DNA of 64,000 nt from positions 124,001 through 188,000 of the forward strand of contig JAQWSE010000002.1 in NCBI GenBank assembly GCA_029243395.1, given 5' to 3'. This DNA comes from Paracoccaceae bacterium. Its GTDB lineage: Bacteria; Pseudomonadota; Alphaproteobacteria; Rhodobacterales; Rhodobacteraceae. The position numbers and the translations under genes are program-made. The notes below the pieces were generated by a model. That model searched no databases and was not told where the DNA came from. It was given only the letters and a program-made list of their open reading frames with translations. Below, piece by piece: positions 1 through 12,403 of the stretch. Numbering within the stretch: position 1 is the stretch's first letter; every line of letters starts with the position of its first letter.

Positions 1-1
1 G

Positions 2-283
<282 letters not shown>

Positions 284-346
284 TCAGCATCAATCGTTAC
301 AAAAAAATGGCACTTCAGTAAATATTTAATCAATTAGGATCAGTAA

Positions 347-3300
347 ATGAACAAAGAAATTACAAATCCATTTAATCCAAATCAGCAAGTTAGATCTTTT
401 GATCAAATAAAGATTTCATTGGCATCGCCTGAAAAGATAGTCAGTTGGTCTTTTGGTGAAATTCGAAAGCCCGAAACAATAAATTATCGAACATTCAAGC
501 CAGAAAGAGACGGCTTATTTTGTGCAAGAATTTTTGGCCCAATCAAAGATTATGAGTGTTTATGTGGCAAATACAAAAGAATGAAGTATAGGGGCGTAAC
601 TTGTGAAAAATGTGGTGTTGAGGTAACCCTTCAAAAGGTTCGTAGGGAGCGGATGGGTCATATAGATTTAGCTTCCCCCGTAGCACACATTTGGTTTCTT
701 AAGTCATTACCGTCGCGGATAGGTTTAATGTTGGATATGACTCTTAGAGACCTAGAAAGAGTTTTATATTTTGAGCAATATATCGTGATTGAACCCGGAT
801 TGACGGACCTTAAACATGGGCAGATGTTGACGGAAGAAGAATTTGTAGATTGTCAGGATCAATTCGGTTCCGATTCTTTTACAGCGGGTATTGGAGCTGA
901 AGCCGTCAGGGAAATTCTCACATCTATTGATCTTGAAGCAGAAGCTGAAAAACTGAGAGCAGAACTTGCAGTAGCCACAGGTGAGTTGAAACCAAAGAAA
1001 ATAATTAAGCGTCTTAAGCTAGTGGAAAACTTTATAGAGGGTGGCAATAGACCAGAGTGGATGGTACTCACTGTAATACCAGTCATTCCGCCGGAACTAA
1101 GACCACTGGTACCGTTAGATGGCGGACGTTTTGCGACTTCAGATTTAAATGATTTATACAGGAGAGTTATAAATAGAAATAATCGTTTAAAGCGTCTCAT
1201 TGAACTTAGAGCTCCTGATATAATAATCCGAAACGAAAAGAGAATGTTACAGGAGTCAGTTGATGCCTTATTTGACAATGGTAGGAGAGGCAGGGTTATT
1301 ACTGGTGGGAATAAAAGACCCTTAAAATCACTGTCTGATATGTTGAAGGGTAAGCAAGGAAGATTTAGACAAAACCTTTTAGGAAAAAGGGTTGATTTTT
1401 CTGGTCGCTCAGTGATTGTTACAGGGCCAGAGTTGAAGTTGCACCAGTGTGGCTTACCAAAAAAAATGGCTCTGGAATTATTTAAACCATTCATCTATTC
1501 ACGCTTAGAGGCTAAAGGCCTTTCTTCAACAGTGAAACAAGCTAAAAAACTTGTTGAAAAGGAAAGACCCGAGGTCTGGGATATTCTAGAAGAGGTCATT
1601 AGAGAGCACCCAGTTTTGCTGAATCGTGCACCTACTTTGCACAGATTAGGGATACAAGCATTCGAACCAATCTTGGTAGAAGGCAAGGCTATTCAACTAC
1701 ATCCTCTCGTATGTTCGGCTTTTAATGCGGATTTTGATGGAGACCAGATGGCTGTTCACATACCGTTAAGTTTAGAAGCGCAGTTGGAGGCTAGAGTGTT
1801 AATGATGTCTACTAACAATGTCTTATCACCAGCCAACGGGAAACCTATAATTGTTCCCTCTCAGGATATGGTTTTAGGATTATATTACCTTTCTTTGGAG
1901 AGCGAGGGGCAAGTTGGACAAGGTAAGATTTTTGCTTCGGTTGAAGAAGTGGAACATGCTATGGAGCTTGGGGTTGTGACCCTTCACACAAAAATTCTTG
2001 CTAGGTTCCCCCAGATTGATGAACAGGGTCTAACATTTTATAAGAGGTTTGAAACGACGCCAGGTCGGTTAAGAATAGGAGCCTTGTTACCAAAAAATCA
2101 TAAAGCCCCCTTCGAAATCGTTAATAGGTTGTTGAGAAAGAAGGAGGTTGGGGAAGTAATTGACACTGTGTATAGACATTGTGGACAAAAGGAATCTGTC
2201 ATATTTTGCGATCAAATAATGCAACTTGGCTTTAGGGAAGCTTTCAGAGCAGGTATATCATTTGGTAAGGATGATATTGTTATACCAGAAAAAAAATGGA
2301 AGCTTGTTGAAGATACCAGAAACCAGGTAAAAGAGTTTGAAAGACAATATATGGATGGTTTAATCACTCAAGGAGAAAAATATAATAAAGTTGTTGATGC
2401 ATGGTCAAATTGCTCAGACTCGGTTGCTAATGCTATGATGAAGGAAATTTCATCCGTACAACCTGATCAGTTAGATGCGGAAAAACAGTTGAATTCAGTT
2501 TATATGATGTCCCATTCTGGTGCTAGAGGTTCTCCAGCTCAAATGAAGCAGTTAGGTGGCATGCGTGGTTTAATGGCAAAGCCTTCTGGTGAAATAATTG
2601 AAACACCTATTATTTCAAATTTTAAGGAAGGTTTGACTGTTTTAGAGTACTTCAATTCTACCCACGGTGCCAGAAAAGGTTTAGCTGATACGGCTTTGAA
2701 GACAGCGAATTCCGGTTATCTCACTCGTCGCCTAGTTGATGTAGCTCAAGACTGCATTATTAGACAGGAAGACTGTGGCACAGATTCATTTATCCAAGTT
2801 TCAGCTGTTATTAATGACGGAGATGTAGTGGCTCCACTTTCTGAAAGAGTATTGGGAAGAGTGGCTGCAGCTGATATAATATCTCCTATAGATCAATCAG
2901 TTCTCGTAAAAGAAGGGGTTATAATTGATGAAAAAATGTCAGAAATTATGGATAACCTTAATTTGCAGAGTGTGAAAATTAGATCTGCTTTGACTTGTTC
3001 TGCTGATGATGGAATTTGTGCTCAATGTTATGGCCGTGATTTAGCCAGGGGTACTAGAGTGAATCCTGGTGAAGCAGTGGGTATAATTGCGGCCCAGTCG
3101 ATTGGAGAACCTGGTACACAACTTACTATGAGAACGTTTCATATTGGCGGTATTGCTCAAGGAGGCTCTCAATCTTTTATTGAAGCAAGTCATGGAGGTC
3201 ATATCAAATTAGTAAATGCCAACCTCATCGAAAACTCAGCTAAAGAGAAAATTGTAATGGGTAGGAACTTGGAAATTTTGATTGAGGATGGACAAGGTGT

Positions 3301-4561
3301 CCAGAGAGCAACTCATAAGGTGGCATTTGGTTCAAAATTGTATGTTAAAGAAGGAGATGAAATCGAGGCAGGACGAAAGTTATTCGAATGGGATCCTTAT
3401 ACACTGCCTATCATCGCAGAAAATAATGGTGTTGCGAAGTTTATCGATCTTATTGCTGGAGTATCTTTACGGGAAGACACGGATGATGCAACTGGAATTG
3501 CTCAGCGCATTGTATCGGATTGGAGGTCTGCTCAAAAAGGTAATGAACTAAAGCCTGAAATAGTGGTTGCAGATTCCAAAACAGGTGAGCCTGTGAAAAG
3601 AGAAAATGGAAATCCTGAGAGACATTCTATGTCTGTGGATGCAATTTTGTCGTTAGAAGATGGTGATGTAGTTAGTGCAGGAGATGTAATAGCAAGGATC
3701 CCAAGAGAGGGAGCTAAGACAAAGGATATCACTGGTGGTCTACCAAGGGTCGCCGAACTATTTGAAGCGAGACGGCCAAAGGATCATGCAATTATTGCTC
3801 AAATAGATGGTCATGTAAGATTTGGTAAAGACTATAAGAATAAATTAAGACTGTCTATTGAACCTCCAGAAGGTGATGGAGACCCCATCGAATACCTAGT
3901 GCCAAAAGGAAAGCACATTCCAGTGAATGAGGGGGATTTCATAAAAAAAGGAGAGAATCTTGTGGATGGAAATCCAGCCCCCCACGATATTCTTGCAATT
4001 TTAGGGGTCGAGGCTTTAGCTGACTATATGATTTCTGAGGTGCAAGATGTTTATAGACTTCAAGGAGTTAAGATAAATGATAAACACATTGAGGTTATTG
4101 TTCGCCAAATGTTACAGAAATGGGAGATTTCCGATAGTGGGGGAACTGTATTATTAAAAGGAGAACAGGTTGATCGTGTAGAGTTTGAGGATATTAATAG
4201 AAAAGCTCTAGAAAAAGGCTACGAACCAGCTAAAGGTGGACCGGTCTTGCTTGGTATAACAAAAGCAAGTTTACAAACGAGAAGTTTTATATCTGCAGCA
4301 TCCTTTCAGGAGACCACCCGTGTCCTAACGGAAGCTTCAACTCAGGGAAAAAGAGATAAACTGATTGGTCTTAAAGAAAATGTAATTGTCGGACGTTTGA
4401 TTCCAGCAGGGACTGGTGGTGCGGCAAGAGATATTCGAAAAATCGCTTCTGATAGAGATGCCAAAATCGTTGAGCAAAAAAGATTAGAAGAAGAAAAATT
4501 AGAAAAATTGAAGGAATCTGCGGGTGAGGAGGAGTTAGCTGGGGTAAGTGAGATCGATTAG
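347..4561 (+). CDS. rpoC: DNA-directed RNA polymerase beta' subunit
   Basis: This is the largest subunit of the core RNA polymerase, with 1404 residues, the normal size for proteobacteria. Visible landmarks are the N-terminal zinc site (CLCGKY...CEKCG, around residues 70-90), the catalytic magnesium loop NADFDGDQM near residue 460, and the second zinc cluster [13 protein letters not shown] near residue 885. The C-terminus carries a short charged Glu/Lys-rich tail. The gene starts at an ATG 63 bp after rpoB and is presumably co-transcribed with it. The 385-bp gap downstream separates it from the str operon. Confidence 0.99.
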   Translation: MNKEITNPFNPNQQVRSFDQIKISLASPEKIVSWSFGEIRKPETINYRTFKPERDGLFCARIFGPIKDYECLCGKYKRMKYRGVTCEKCGVEVTLQKVRRERMGHIDLASPVAHIWFLKSLPSRIGLMLDMTLRDLERVLYFEQYIVIEPGLTDLKHGQMLTEEEFVDCQDQFGSDSFTAGIGAEAVREILTSIDLEAEAEKLRAELAVATGELKPKKIIKRLKLVENFIEGGNRPEWMVLTVIPVIPPELRPLVPLDGGRFATSDLNDLYRRVINRNNRLKRLIELRAPDIIIRNEKRMLQESVDALFDNGRRGRVITGGNKRPLKSLSDMLKGKQGRFRQNLLGKRVDFSGRSVIVTGPELKLHQCGLPKKMALELFKPFIYSRLEAKGLSSTVKQAKKLVEKERPEVWDILEEVIREHPVLLNRAPTLHRLGIQAFEPILVEGKAIQLHPLVCSAFNADFDGDQMAVHIPLSLEAQLEARVLMMSTNNVLSPANGKPIIVPSQDMVLGLYYLSLESEGQVGQGKIFASVEEVEHAMELGVVTLHTKILARFPQIDEQGLTFYKRFETTPGRLRIGALLPKNHKAPFEIVNRLLRKKEVGEVIDTVYRHCGQKESVIFCDQIMQLGFREAFRAGISFGKDDIVIPEKKWKLVEDTRNQVKEFERQYMDGLITQGEKYNKVVDAWSNCSDSVANAMMKEISSVQPDQLDAEKQLNSVYMMSHSGARGSPAQMKQLGGMRGLMAKPSGEIIETPIISNFKEGLTVLEYFNSTHGARKGLADTALKTANSGYLTRRLVDVAQDCIIRQEDCGTDSFIQVSAVINDGDVVAPLSERVLGRVAAADIISPIDQSVLVKEGVIIDEKMSEIMDNLNLQSVKIRSALTCSADDGICAQCYGRDLARGTRVNPGEAVGIIAAQSIGEPGTQLTMRTFHIGGIAQGGSQSFIEASHGGHIKLVNANLIENSAKEKIVMGRNLEILIEDGQGVQRATHKVAFGSKLYVKEGDEIEAGRKLFEWDPYTLPIIAENNGVAKFIDLIAGVSLREDTDDATGIAQRIVSDWRSAQKGNELKPEIVVADSKTGEPVKRENGNPERHSMSVDAILSLEDGDVVSAGDVIARIPREGAKTKDITGGLPRVAELFEARRPKDHAIIAQIDGHVRFGKDYKNKLRLSIEPPEGDGDPIEYLVPKGKHIPVNEGDFIKKGENLVDGNPAPHDILAILGVEALADYMISEVQDVYRLQGVKINDKHIEVIVRQMLQKWEISDSGGTVLLKGEQVDRVEFEDINRKALEKGYEPAKGGPVLLGITKASLQTRSFISAASFQETTRVLTEASTQGKRDKLIGLKENVIVGRLIPAGTGGAARDIRKIASDRDAKIVEQKRLEEEKLEKLKESAGEEELAGVSEID

Positions 4562-4644
4562 GACGCTATCAGCCGATTTCCGGGTTCATGCAGGTATTGT
4601 AAATTCAGTGCCAAGTAGTCATTAGTGACAATTGAGTTGGTGAT

Positions 4645-4663
4645 TTAGTGGAAAATTCACTAA
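4645..4663 (+). terminator. weak stem-loop after rpoC
   Basis: A 6-bp inverted repeat (TTAGTG / CACTAA, loop of 7) is followed by TAATTTT. It lies 84 bp after the rpoC stop and before the rpsL promoter candidate. The stem is AT-rich and the T tract is short, so it could be only a weak terminator or a processing site. Nothing else in 4562-4752 was recognised. Confidence 0.3.
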
Positions 4664-4752
4664 TAATTTTGGTGATCCATATGATCCGTAAGGGTTTTTA
4701 TTGACTTTCTGTATATAAATAATGATTTTTAACTAATAATGGAACACCCCTG

Positions 4753-4781
4753 TTGACATTTGATTGTTCTCAGAATACCTT
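4753..4781 (+). promoter_or_regulatory. promoter candidate for rpsL-rpsG-fusA-tuf
   Basis: A perfect TTGACA at 4753-4758, a 17-nt spacer and TACCTT at 4776-4781 are followed immediately by the GC-rich stretch CCGCCGACC. The promoter before rpsM has almost the same GC-rich stretch just after its -10 box. Such GC-rich discriminators are known from stringently controlled ribosomal promoters. The -10 match is poor (3 of 6), so the call rests on the -35 box, the spacing and the shared discriminator. Confidence 0.5.
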
Positions 4782-4827
4782 CCGCCGACCTTGTTAGTTC
4801 AAGGAGTTTTTGTTAGAAGTAGAGCAC

Positions 4828-4887
4828 GATCTGGGTAGGTTCCCGAGATCCTCTGTAAGGTCTTCCGGTGAATGAGATTATTACCGG
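4828..4887 (+). promoter_or_regulatory. structured leader upstream of rpsL
   Basis: The transcript from the promoter candidate at 4753 would have a leader of about 160 nt. It contains two inverted repeats: GATCTGGG pairing with CCCGAGATC (4828-4850, one bulged G, 6-nt loop), and CCGGT pairing with ACCGG (4865-4887, loop of 13). Translational feedback leaders are common on ribosomal protein operons, but no specific known leader family was recognised here. Confidence 0.35.
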
Positions 4888-4946
4888 GTTGTGTCGCGTG
4901 GGAAATTTGGGGTAAGGCCCTGAAATTAGAATCGGAGTGAGTTGTA

Positions 4947-5318
4947 ATGCCAACTATACAACAATTGATTAGGAAACCTCGAAAACCAAAGGTGGCGAGA
5001 CAAAAGTCCATGCATATGCAGGCCTGTCCGCAAAAAAGAGGAGTTTGTACTAGGGTCTATACAACTACGCCAAAGAAACCTAACTCAGCAATGCGAAAGG
5101 TAGCAAAGGTGAGGTTAACAAATGGCTATGAGGTCATTTCTTATATACCAGGTGAGTCCCATAATTTGCAGGAGCATTCAGTGGTATTAATCCGTGGTGG
5201 TAGGGTAAAAGATTTGCCAGGGGTGCGTTACCATATTTTGAGAGGGGTTTTAGATACCCAAGGTGTTAAAGATCGTCGACAAAGACGCTCGAAGTATGGT
5301 TCTAAGAGACCGAAATAA
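4947..5318 (+). CDS. rpsL: 30S ribosomal protein S12
   Basis: S12 has 123 residues and sits at the decoding centre. Conserved blocks are [11 protein letters not shown] at the N-terminus, [14 protein letters not shown] (the loop containing the lysine changed in streptomycin-resistant mutants, here wild-type Lys) and [15 protein letters not shown]. The loop before the HNLQEHS motif reads PGES where most bacteria have GEG. It is the first gene of the str operon, 15 bp before rpsG. Confidence 0.99.
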   Translation: MPTIQQLIRKPRKPKVARQKSMHMQACPQKRGVCTRVYTTTPKKPNSAMRKVAKVRLTNGYEVISYIPGESHNLQEHSVVLIRGGRVKDLPGVRYHILRGVLDTQGVKDRRQRRSKYGSKRPK

Positions 5319-5333
5319 GATAGGAAATTTGGT

Positions 5334-5804
5334 ATGTCCAGACGTCATAGTGCAGAAAAAAGACTAGTATTACCTGATGCCAAATTTGGTGATGTAGTGC
5401 TTACAAAATTTATGAACAGTCTGATGCTCAATGGCAAGAAATCGATAGCAGAAGGTATTGTTTATGGTGCCTTAGAGAAAGCTGAAGATAAGTTAAAGAA
5501 AGCTGCGGTTGATTTATTTCATGAAGCTTTAGAGAACATAAAGCCTTCAATTGAAGTTAGATCTAGGCGAGTTGGTGGAGCTACATATCAAGTACCTGTT
5601 GAGGTTAGGCCAGAGAGACGACAGGCACTTGCAATCAGGTGGTTAATTAAAGCTTCAAGAGATAGAAACGAAAATACGATGGAAGAAAGATTGGCCGGTG
5701 AGATAATAGATGCAGTCTCGTCAAGAGGGGCTGCAGTGAAAAAGCGTGAGGACACGCATAAAATGGCTGAGGCGAATAAGGCTTTTAGTCACTATCGGTG
5801 GTAA
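5334..5804 (+). CDS. rpsG: 30S ribosomal protein S7
   Basis: S7 has 156 residues. It nucleates 30S head assembly and contacts the E-site t[13 protein letters not shown] at the N-terminus and the block [26 protein letters not shown] are typical. It lies 15 bp after rpsL and 37 bp before fusA. In E. coli S7 represses the str operon between rpsL and rpsG; the gap here is too short to hold a comparable structure. Confidence 0.99.
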   Translation: MSRRHSAEKRLVLPDAKFGDVVLTKFMNSLMLNGKKSIAEGIVYGALEKAEDKLKKAAVDLFHEALENIKPSIEVRSRRVGGATYQVPVEVRPERRQALAIRWLIKASRDRNENTMEERLAGEIIDAVSSRGAAVKKREDTHKMAEANKAFSHYRW

Positions 5805-5841
5805 GGAACTCCGTGACAAGGTATTGGATGAGGACTAGGTG

Positions 5842-7959
5842 ATGGCTCGAGAATATACGTTAGATTTTTATCGGAATTTCGGTATTATGGCTCATATTGA
5901 TGCTGGCAAGACCACTTGTACCGAAAGGATACTCTATTATACCGGTAAGTCTCACAAGATTGGAGAGGTTCATGATGGGGCTGCAACTATGGATTGGATG
6001 GAGCAAGAGCAAGAGCGAGGAATTACAATCACTTCAGCTGCAACCACAACGTTTTGGGAGCGCACTGAAGATGGAGAAAAAGCTGATAGCTCAAAGCATC
6101 GTTTGAATATAATTGATACCCCCGGTCATGTGGACTTTACCATAGAAGTGGAAAGATCATTGGCTGTTCTTGATGGTGCGGTATGTGTTTTGGATGCAAA
6201 TGCAGGAGTGGAGCCTCAAACTGAGACAGTTTGGAGGCAAGCAGACCGGTACAAGGTTCCAAGGATAGTTTTTGTGAATAAGATGGATAAGATAGGAGCA
6301 AGTTTCGATAATTGTGTAGAAATGATAGCTGATCGAACTGGAGCTAGACCTTGTCCTGTTCAAATACCCATCGGTTCTGAGAATGCATTCGAGGGAATGA
6401 TTGACTTGGTTACGATGGAAGAGTGGATCTGGCAAGGGGAAGATCTGGGGGCGACATGGACCAAAAGCGCCATACGCGAGGATTACATGGAAAAAGCTCA
6501 GCAGATGAGATCAAATATGATTGAGATCGCGGTTGAGATGGATGACAACGTGATGGAGGCCTATCTAGAAGGAGAAGAACCAACCCCTGAAGAACTGAGA
6601 AGGTTGATTAGGGCGGGAACTTTAAGCATGACATTCATCCCAGTTTTATGTGGATCAGCATTTAAGAATAAAGGTGTTCAGCCTCTTCTGAATGCTGTAA
6701 TAGATTACCTTCCCTCGCCTTTGGATGTGCCAGCTTATCTTGGATTTACCCCTGGTGATTCAAGTGAGGAGAGAAATATTGAGCGCTCAGCTGATGATGC
6801 TTTACCCTTCTCAGGTTTGGCTTTTAAGATAATGAATGATCCTTTTGTAGGATCTTTGACATTCTTGAGGATATACTCTGGAACAGTTAAGAAAGGGGAT
6901 AGCTTTCTGAATTCCACAAAGGGGAAAAAGGAACGGATTGGTAGGATGATGATGATGCATTCCATCAATAGAGAAGAAATAGAGGAGGCCTTTGCGGGAG
7001 ATATAATAGCGTTAGCGGGTCTTAAAGATACTACAACTGGAGACACACTCTGTGATATAGGTCAGCCTGTGGTATTGGAAACAATGACTTTTCCTGACCC
7101 AGTAATGGAAATTGCAGTTGTACCTAAGACAAAGAATGATCAAGAAAAAATGTCTGCTGGTTTACAACGCCTGGCTGCAGAGGATCCTTCTTTCAGAATC
7201 GAAACAGATTTGGAATCGGGCCAAACAATAATGAAGGGCATGGGAGAACTACACTTAGATATATTGGTAGATCGCTTGAAACGGGAATTTAAAGTAGAAG
7301 CCAATATAGGAGCACCTCAGGTAGCATACAGGGAAACCATATCTGTAGCGGCTGAGGTGGATTATACCCATAAAAAACAGTCTGGTGGAGCAGGTCAGTT
7401 TGCGAGAGTAAAGATGATAATATCCCCTACAGAGGTTGGAGAAGGTTATAGCTTTGAAAGTAAGATAGTAGGTGGAGTTATCCCAAAAGAATACATACCA
7501 GGGGTAGAAAAAGGTATTCAATCAGTCATGGATAGTGGACCCTTAGCTGGGTTTCCAGTGATAGATTTCAAAGTATCTTTGATAGATGGTGCTTATCACG
7601 ATGTTGATTCTAGTGTGCTGGCATTTGAGATTGCCGGAAGGGCAGCACTAAGAGATGGTTTGAAAAAAGCAGGGGCAAAGCTCTTGGAGCCAGTGATGAA
7701 AGTTGAGGTAGTGACGCCGGAAGATTATACAGGCAATATCATTGGCGATCTTACTTCGCGCAGGGGTATGGTTACTGGTCAAGAGACTCGTGGAAATGCT
7801 ATTGTTGTTAACGCATTCGTACCGTTAGCAAATATGTTTGGTTATATCAACAATTTGAGGTCAATGTCTTCTGGCCGTGCCCAATTTACGATGATTTTTG
7901 ATCACTATGAGACGGTACCTTCAAATATATCTGAAGAGATACAAGCTAAGTACGCTTAA
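5842..7959 (+). CDS. fusA: elongation factor G
   Basis: EF-G is the translocation GTPase, with 705 residues from the ATG at 5842. An in-frame GTG one codon upstream is possible, but ATG gives the usual MAREYTL start and follows GAGGAC. GTPase motifs are AHIDAGKTT (G1), DTPGHVDF (G3) and NKMDK (G4). The later domains are complete, with the conserved [10 protein letters not shown] region near the C-terminus. It is third in the str operon, with tuf 50 bp downstream. Confidence 0.98.
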   Translation: MAREYTLDFYRNFGIMAHIDAGKTTCTERILYYTGKSHKIGEVHDGAATMDWMEQEQERGITITSAATTTFWERTEDGEKADSSKHRLNIIDTPGHVDFTIEVERSLAVLDGAVCVLDANAGVEPQTETVWRQADRYKVPRIVFVNKMDKIGASFDNCVEMIADRTGARPCPVQIPIGSENAFEGMIDLVTMEEWIWQGEDLGATWTKSAIREDYMEKAQQMRSNMIEIAVEMDDNVMEAYLEGEEPTPEELRRLIRAGTLSMTFIPVLCGSAFKNKGVQPLLNAVIDYLPSPLDVPAYLGFTPGDSSEERNIERSADDALPFSGLAFKIMNDPFVGSLTFLRIYSGTVKKGDSFLNSTKGKKERIGRMMMMHSINREEIEEAFAGDIIALAGLKDTTTGDTLCDIGQPVVLETMTFPDPVMEIAVVPKTKNDQEKMSAGLQRLAAEDPSFRIETDLESGQTIMKGMGELHLDILVDRLKREFKVEANIGAPQVAYRETISVAAEVDYTHKKQSGGAGQFARVKMIISPTEVGEGYSFESKIVGGVIPKEYIPGVEKGIQSVMDSGPLAGFPVIDFKVSLIDGAYHDVDSSVLAFEIAGRAALRDGLKKAGAKLLEPVMKVEVVTPEDYTGNIIGDLTSRRGMVTGQETRGNAIVVNAFVPLANMFGYINNLRSMSSGRAQFTMIFDHYETVPSNISEEIQAKYA

Positions 7960-8009
7960 AATATGAATTTATTTATTAATTTAGTTTAGTTGGAAAGTGG
8001 AGACAAAAA

Positions 8010-9185
8010 ATGGCAAAAGAAAAATTTGAACGTAATAAACCGCATGTAAATGTTGGCACTATAGGTCATGTTGATCATGGTAAGACGACTCTGACGGCTG
8101 CAATAACAAAACATTATGGGGATTTTAAAGCTTATGATGAAATTGATGGAGCTCCAGAGGAAAAAGCTAGAGGAATAACAATTTCGACAGCTCATGTGGA
8201 GTATGAGACGGAGAAAAGACATTATGCACACGTTGATTGCCCTGGACACGCAGATTATGTCAAAAATATGATCACAGGGGCTGCCCAGATGGATGGAGCT
8301 ATATTAGTGGTGAATGCAGCTGATGGACCGATGCCACAGACCAGAGAGCATATATTATTGGCCAGACAAGTGGGAGTGCCATCACTTGTGGTATTCTTGA
8401 ATAAAGTGGATCAAGTTGACGATGCAGAACTTTTAGAGCTTGTTGAAATGGAAGTAAGGGAGTTACTATCAAAGTATGAATATCCTGGTGATGACATTCC
8501 AATCGTATCAGGATCAGCATTGGCTGCACTTGAAGACAGGGATGCGGAAATTGGAGCAAACAAGATATCGGAATTAATGGCTGCTGTGGATGAATCTATA
8601 CCCACTCCCGATAGGCCTATAGATCAACCATTCCTAATGCCAATTGAGGATGTGTTCTCAATTTCAGGGCGTGGAACTGTGGTGACGGGGAGAGTAGAGC
8701 GTGGAGTGATAAACGTAGGAGATGAGATAGAAATAATAGGGATAAGAGAAACAAGTAAATCTACATGCACTGGAGTGGAAATGTTCCGCAAACTTCTAGA
8801 TAGAGGTGAGGCTGGCGACAATATAGGGGCCTTATTAAGAGGTGTTGAGCGTGACGGTGTTGAGCGAGGCCAATGTCTAGTAAAACCGGGATCTGTAACC
8901 CCTCACACAAAGTTTGAGGCAGAGGCATATATCCTGACAAAAGAGGAAGGCGGAAGACATACACCTTTTTTTGGTAATTACAGACCCCAGTTTTATTTTC
9001 GAACGACAGATGTAACAGGAACGGTACAACTGCCTTCAGGAACTGAGATGGTAATGCCTGGTGATAATTTGAAGTTTGAAGTTGAATTAATTGCTCCGAT
9101 AGCAATGGAAGAAAAGTTACGTTTTGCTATCAGAGAAGGTGGGAGGACCGTTGGTGCAGGGGTCGTTTCCAAAATCTTAAAATAG
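8010..9185 (+). CDS. tuf: elongation factor Tu
   Basis: EF-Tu delivers aminoacyl-tRNA to the ribosome. It has 391 residues. GTPase motifs are [17 protein letters not shown] and NKVD, followed by domains 2 and 3 ending in AGVVSKILK. It starts at an ATG with upstream GTGGAGA. It closes the str operon, and rpsJ follows after 37 bp with no visible terminator, so str and S10 operons are probably continuous. Whether a second tuf exists elsewhere cannot be seen. Confidence 0.99.
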   Translation: MAKEKFERNKPHVNVGTIGHVDHGKTTLTAAITKHYGDFKAYDEIDGAPEEKARGITISTAHVEYETEKRHYAHVDCPGHADYVKNMITGAAQMDGAILVVNAADGPMPQTREHILLARQVGVPSLVVFLNKVDQVDDAELLELVEMEVRELLSKYEYPGDDIPIVSGSALAALEDRDAEIGANKISELMAAVDESIPTPDRPIDQPFLMPIEDVFSISGRGTVVTGRVERGVINVGDEIEIIGIRETSKSTCTGVEMFRKLLDRGEAGDNIGALLRGVERDGVERGQCLVKPGSVTPHTKFEAEAYILTKEEGGRHTPFFGNYRPQFYFRTTDVTGTVQLPSGTEMVMPGDNLKFEVELIAPIAMEEKLRFAIREGGRTVGAGVVSKILK

Positions 9186-9222
9186 TAAATGACCCAATGA
9201 TCACAATTTAGGCGAGTTCAAA

Positions 9223-9531
9223 ATGCAAAGTCAAAATATTAGGATTAGGCTGCAGGCCTTTGACTATCGGGTGCTGGATGTCAGTACGGCCGAGATTGTT
9301 TCAACTGCTAAAAGAACGGGAGCACAGGTGAGAGGTCCTATACCTCTTCCTAATAAGATTGAAAAATTTACTGTACTTCGGGGACCTCATGTTGACAAGA
9401 AAAGCAGAGAACAGTTTGAGATCAGGACTCATAAAAGGTTGTTGGATATAATAGATCCAACACCACAAACGGTTGACGCCTTAATGAAGCTAGATTTGGC
9501 AGCAGGTGTTGATGTGGAGATTAAGCTTTGA
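9223..9531 (+). CDS. rpsJ: 30S ribosomal protein S10
   Basis: S10 has 102 residues and belongs to the 30S head; it is also the NusE antitermination partner. The motif [29 protein letters not shown] is recognisable in overlapping pieces between residues 38 and 66. It begins the S10 operon, 10 bp before rplC. Confidence 0.98.
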   Translation: MQSQNIRIRLQAFDYRVLDVSTAEIVSTAKRTGAQVRGPIPLPNKIEKFTVLRGPHVDKKSREQFEIRTHKRLLDIIDPTPQTVDALMKLDLAAGVDVEIKL

Positions 9532-9541
9532 GGAAGAGATT

Positions 9542-10354
9542 ATGCGATCTGGTGTAATTGCGAAGAAAATTGGTATGACAAGGATCTTCAGAGAAGATGG
9601 TAGACAGGTGCCTGTGACAGTTCTGAAACTAGAAAAGTTGCAAGTTGTTGCTCAGAGAACTTTAGAGAAAGATGGTTATTGTGCTTTGAAGCTAGGGGCG
9701 GGCACCGTTAAGGCTAAGAATTGTAATAAGGCCCTTAGAGGTCAGTTTTCTATAGCAAATGTCGAACCAAAGAAGAGATTGAAGGAATTCAGAGTATCAT
9801 CTGATAATCTTATTGACGTAGGCCAAGAAATTGGTGTGGGTCACTATGTTGAGGGACAATATGTTGATGTATCAGGTATGAGTATAGGTAAGGGTTTTGC
9901 AGGAGCAATGAAGCGACATAACTTCTCAGGTCTTAGAGCTTCTCATGGGGTATCTGTTTCTCACCGTTCTCATGGCTCTACAGGTCAATGCCAAGATCCT
10001 GGGAGGGTTTTTAAGGGCAAGAAAATGGCTGGTCATCTTGGTGACGCTAGTGTGACAATCCAGAACTTGCAGGTTGTTAGGACCGATCCAGATAAAGGTC
10101 TTATAATGATAAAAGGAGCTGTGCCAGGAGCAAAGGGGGGATGGGTCACTCTCAAGGATGCAGTGAAGAAAAAAGCTATTGTCAGCGTACCGTATCCCAC
10201 AGCAGCAATCAGTGAACCCAAAGCAGAAATTGAAATGAAATCTGGAGAGTTAGGTGACGATTCACAAAAACTAGATGATGTTAAGAAGAGTGAGGATAAA
10301 CCTATCACGGAAGGAAAAAATCAACCAGATTTGGAGATCAAAGATGAAAGTTGA
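9542..10354 (+). CDS. rplC: 50S ribosomal protein L3 with acidic C-terminal extension
   Basis: L3 binds the 3' end of 23S rRNA near the peptidyl transferase centre. The ATG at 9542 is chosen because it gives [16 protein letters not shown] and follows GAGGAAGAG; an upstream in-frame start would lie inside rpsJ. The protein has 270 residues. The core ends near residue 213, and the remaining 55-60 residues form an acidic Glu/Asp/Lys-rich tail of low complexity. Tails of this kind are known from alphaproteobacterial L3. The end overlaps rplD by 11 bp. Confidence 0.97.
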   Translation: MRSGVIAKKIGMTRIFREDGRQVPVTVLKLEKLQVVAQRTLEKDGYCALKLGAGTVKAKNCNKALRGQFSIANVEPKKRLKEFRVSSDNLIDVGQEIGVGHYVEGQYVDVSGMSIGKGFAGAMKRHNFSGLRASHGVSVSHRSHGSTGQCQDPGRVFKGKKMAGHLGDASVTIQNLQVVRTDPDKGLIMIKGAVPGAKGGWVTLKDAVKKKAIVSVPYPTAAISEPKAEIEMKSGELGDDSQKLDDVKKSEDKPITEGKNQPDLEIKDES

Positions 10355-10970
10355 TGTCATTAGCATTGATGCTAAAAAATCTGGTACAATTGAGTTGAGT
10401 GGTTTTTTGTTTGGGCTAGATCCCAGGCCAGACATTCTTAATAAAGTAGTGCGTTGGCAACGGGCTAAGAAACAGCAAGGCACCCATTCGGTTTTAACAC
10501 GATCTGAGGTCAGTTACTCTACAAAGAAGGTGGTTCGTCAAAAGGGGGCGGGTAGTGCCCGTCATGGATCAAGAAGAGCACCAATTTTTCGTAAGGGAGG
10601 AGTGTACAAGGGTCCTACTCCTAGAAGTCATGCATTTAGCCTAAACAAAAAATTCAGGGCATTAGGCTTGCGGCATGCTCTGTCAGCTAAATATTCCAGT
10701 GGCCAGTTAGTAATTCTTGAAAAGGCAGAGCTGAAAGATCAGAAAACCGGGACTTTTGCCAAAAACTTAAAGAAATTGGGTTGGGGACGCACTTTGGTTG
10801 TTGGTCAGGATGGATCCTCCTCAAGTGCCAATTTTATTAAGGCAAGTAAGAATATTCCAGCATTTGATGTTCTTCCTGTTGAGGGAATAAATGTATATGA
10901 TGTTTTGAAGAAAGATACTTTAGTTTTGACTAAAGCAGCTGTGGTGGCTTTGGAGGAAAGATTTAAATGA
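10344..10970 (+). CDS. rplD: 50S ribosomal protein L4
   Basis: L4 has 208 residues from the ATG at 10344; a longer open frame upstream overlaps rplC and is not used. The conserved extended loop is present ([20 protein letters not shown]), which lines the peptide exit tunnel. In E. coli L4 represses the S10 operon, but no matching leader was recognised before rpsJ. The stop overlaps the rplW start in ATGA, indicating translational coupling. Confidence 0.98.
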   Translation: MKVDVISIDAKKSGTIELSGFLFGLDPRPDILNKVVRWQRAKKQQGTHSVLTRSEVSYSTKKVVRQKGAGSARHGSRRAPIFRKGGVYKGPTPRSHAFSLNKKFRALGLRHALSAKYSSGQLVILEKAELKDQKTGTFAKNLKKLGWGRTLVVGQDGSSSSANFIKASKNIPAFDVLPVEGINVYDVLKKDTLVLTKAAVVALEERFK

Positions 10971-11263
10971 CAAAAGCGACTGACAAATTCGATATTATCA
11001 GACGGCCTATAATAACGGAAAAAGCGACTATGGCTTCAGAATCAGGAACTGTGGCGTTTGAAGTGGCAATGGGGAGTTCAAAAAGGGATATTAAAGTCGC
11101 AATAGAAGAATTATTTAACGTGAAAGTGAAAGCCGTAAACACCCTAATTGTTAAGGGTAAAGTTAAGAGATTTCGTGGTCAAATAGGTCGGCGACGTAAT
11201 ATGAAAAAAGCATACATTACCCTAAAAGAGGGTAACACAATTGATGTAAATAGTGGATTATAA
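10967..11263 (+). CDS. rplW: 50S ribosomal protein L23
   Basis: L23 has 98 residues and sits at the tunnel exit, where trigger factor and SRP dock. The motifs [12 protein letters not shown] and [15 protein letters not shown] are typical. It overlaps rplD by 4 bp and lies 20 bp before rplB. Confidence 0.98.
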   Translation: MTKATDKFDIIRRPIITEKATMASESGTVAFEVAMGSSKRDIKVAIEELFNVKVKAVNTLIVKGKVKRFRGQIGRRRNMKKAYITLKEGNTIDVNSGL

Positions 11264-11283
11264 ATGTCAGATGGTGAAAAACT

Positions 11284-12120
11284 ATGCCGTTGAAATCGTA
11301 TAAACCTACTTCCCCAGGTCAAAGAGGCTTGGTGCTTGTAGATAAGAGTGAGTTATGGAAGGGTGGCCCTGAAAAAGCGCTATGCGTTGGGTTGTCCAAA
11401 ATGGGTGGGAGAAATAATACCGGCAGAATAACTATGAGGCGGAAAGGTGGCGGAGCTAAAAGGTTATATAGGATCTTAGACTTTAAACGAAATAAAATGG
11501 ATATAATAGGTATTGTAGAAAGAATTGAATATGATCCTAATAGAACGGCTTTTATTGCACTAATAAAGTATGAAGACGGTGAAAAGTCCTATATATTGGC
11601 ACCACAACGACTAAAGATAAATGATCAAGTAATATCCTCTGACAGTTCAGATATAAAGCCTGGAAACACAATGCCTTTTACTGGGATGCCAATTGGGACA
11701 ATTGTTCATAATGTGGAATTGAAGATTGGTAAGGGTGGTCAGATAGCAAGGGCAGCCGGGTCATACGCTCAATTTGTTGGAAGAGACGGAAGTTATGCCC
11801 AGTTAAGACTTTCCTCAGGAGAGATGAGGTTAGTAAGACAGGAATGTCGGGCTACAGTTGGTGCAGTATCGAATCCTGACAATTCCAATCAGAATTTTGG
11901 AAAAGCTGGAAGAAATCGTAACAAAGGAATAAGACCTTCTGTTAGAGGTGTCGTAATGAATCCGATTGACCATCCTCATGGAGGGGGCGAAGGGAGAACC
12001 TCTGGAGGTCGTCATCCTGTGACTCCATGGGGTAAACCCACTAAAGGGGCAAAAACTAGATCTAACAAATCAACTGACAAGTATATACTGAGATCAAGAC
12101 ATTACAAGAAGGGACGCTAG
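11284..12120 (+). CDS. rplB: 50S ribosomal protein L2
   Basis: L2 has 278 residues. It is a primary 23S rRNA binder needed for subunit association and peptidyl transfer. The C-terminal signature [15 protein letters not shown] carries the conserved histidine implicated in peptidyl transferase activity. It follows rplW by 20 bp and precedes rpsS by 4 bp. Confidence 0.99.
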   Translation: MPLKSYKPTSPGQRGLVLVDKSELWKGGPEKALCVGLSKMGGRNNTGRITMRRKGGGAKRLYRILDFKRNKMDIIGIVERIEYDPNRTAFIALIKYEDGEKSYILAPQRLKINDQVISSDSSDIKPGNTMPFTGMPIGTIVHNVELKIGKGGQIARAAGSYAQFVGRDGSYAQLRLSSGEMRLVRQECRATVGAVSNPDNSNQNFGKAGRNRNKGIRPSVRGVVMNPIDHPHGGGEGRTSGGRHPVTPWGKPTKGAKTRSNKSTDKYILRSRHYKKGR

Positions 12121-12124
12121 ATAG

Positions 12125-12403
12125 ATGGGAAGATCAATATGGAAAGGCCCTTTTGTTGAAGGCTATGTATTAAAGAAAGCAGAAAAAGCAAGAGAATCTG
12201 GAAGAAACGAGGTAATAAAGATCTGGTCCAGGAAGTCAACCATCTTACCACAATTTGTCGGCTTAACTTTTGGCGTTTATAACGGTAAGAAGCATATACC
12301 AGTGTTAGTTAGTGAAGAGATGATAGGCCAGAAATTTGGAGAGTATAGTCCCACCAGGACTTATTACGGACATGCTGCAGATAAGAAGGTAAAGAGAAAA
12401 TAA
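12125..12403 (+). CDS. rpsS: 30S ribosomal protein S19
   Basis: S19 has 92 residues. The motifs [14 protein letters not shown] and [14 protein letters not shown] are diagnostic. It pairs with S13 in the 30S head. Its stop TAA shares one base with the ATG of rplV. Confidence 0.98.
   Translation: MGRSIWKGPFVEGYVLKKAEKARESGRNEVIKIWSRKSTILPQFVGLTFGVYNGKKHIPVLVSEEMIGQKFGEYSPTRTYYGHAADKKVKRK

Noticed and set aside
859-1494. Long reading frame on the minus strand inside rpoC
   Set aside because: It is antisense to a clearly functional, highly conserved region of rpoC, and its translation shows no domain or signal.
8010-9185. Truncated EF-Tu (391 rather than 394-396 residues)
   Set aside because: All GTPase motifs and both end segments are present; this length is normal for alphaproteobacteria.
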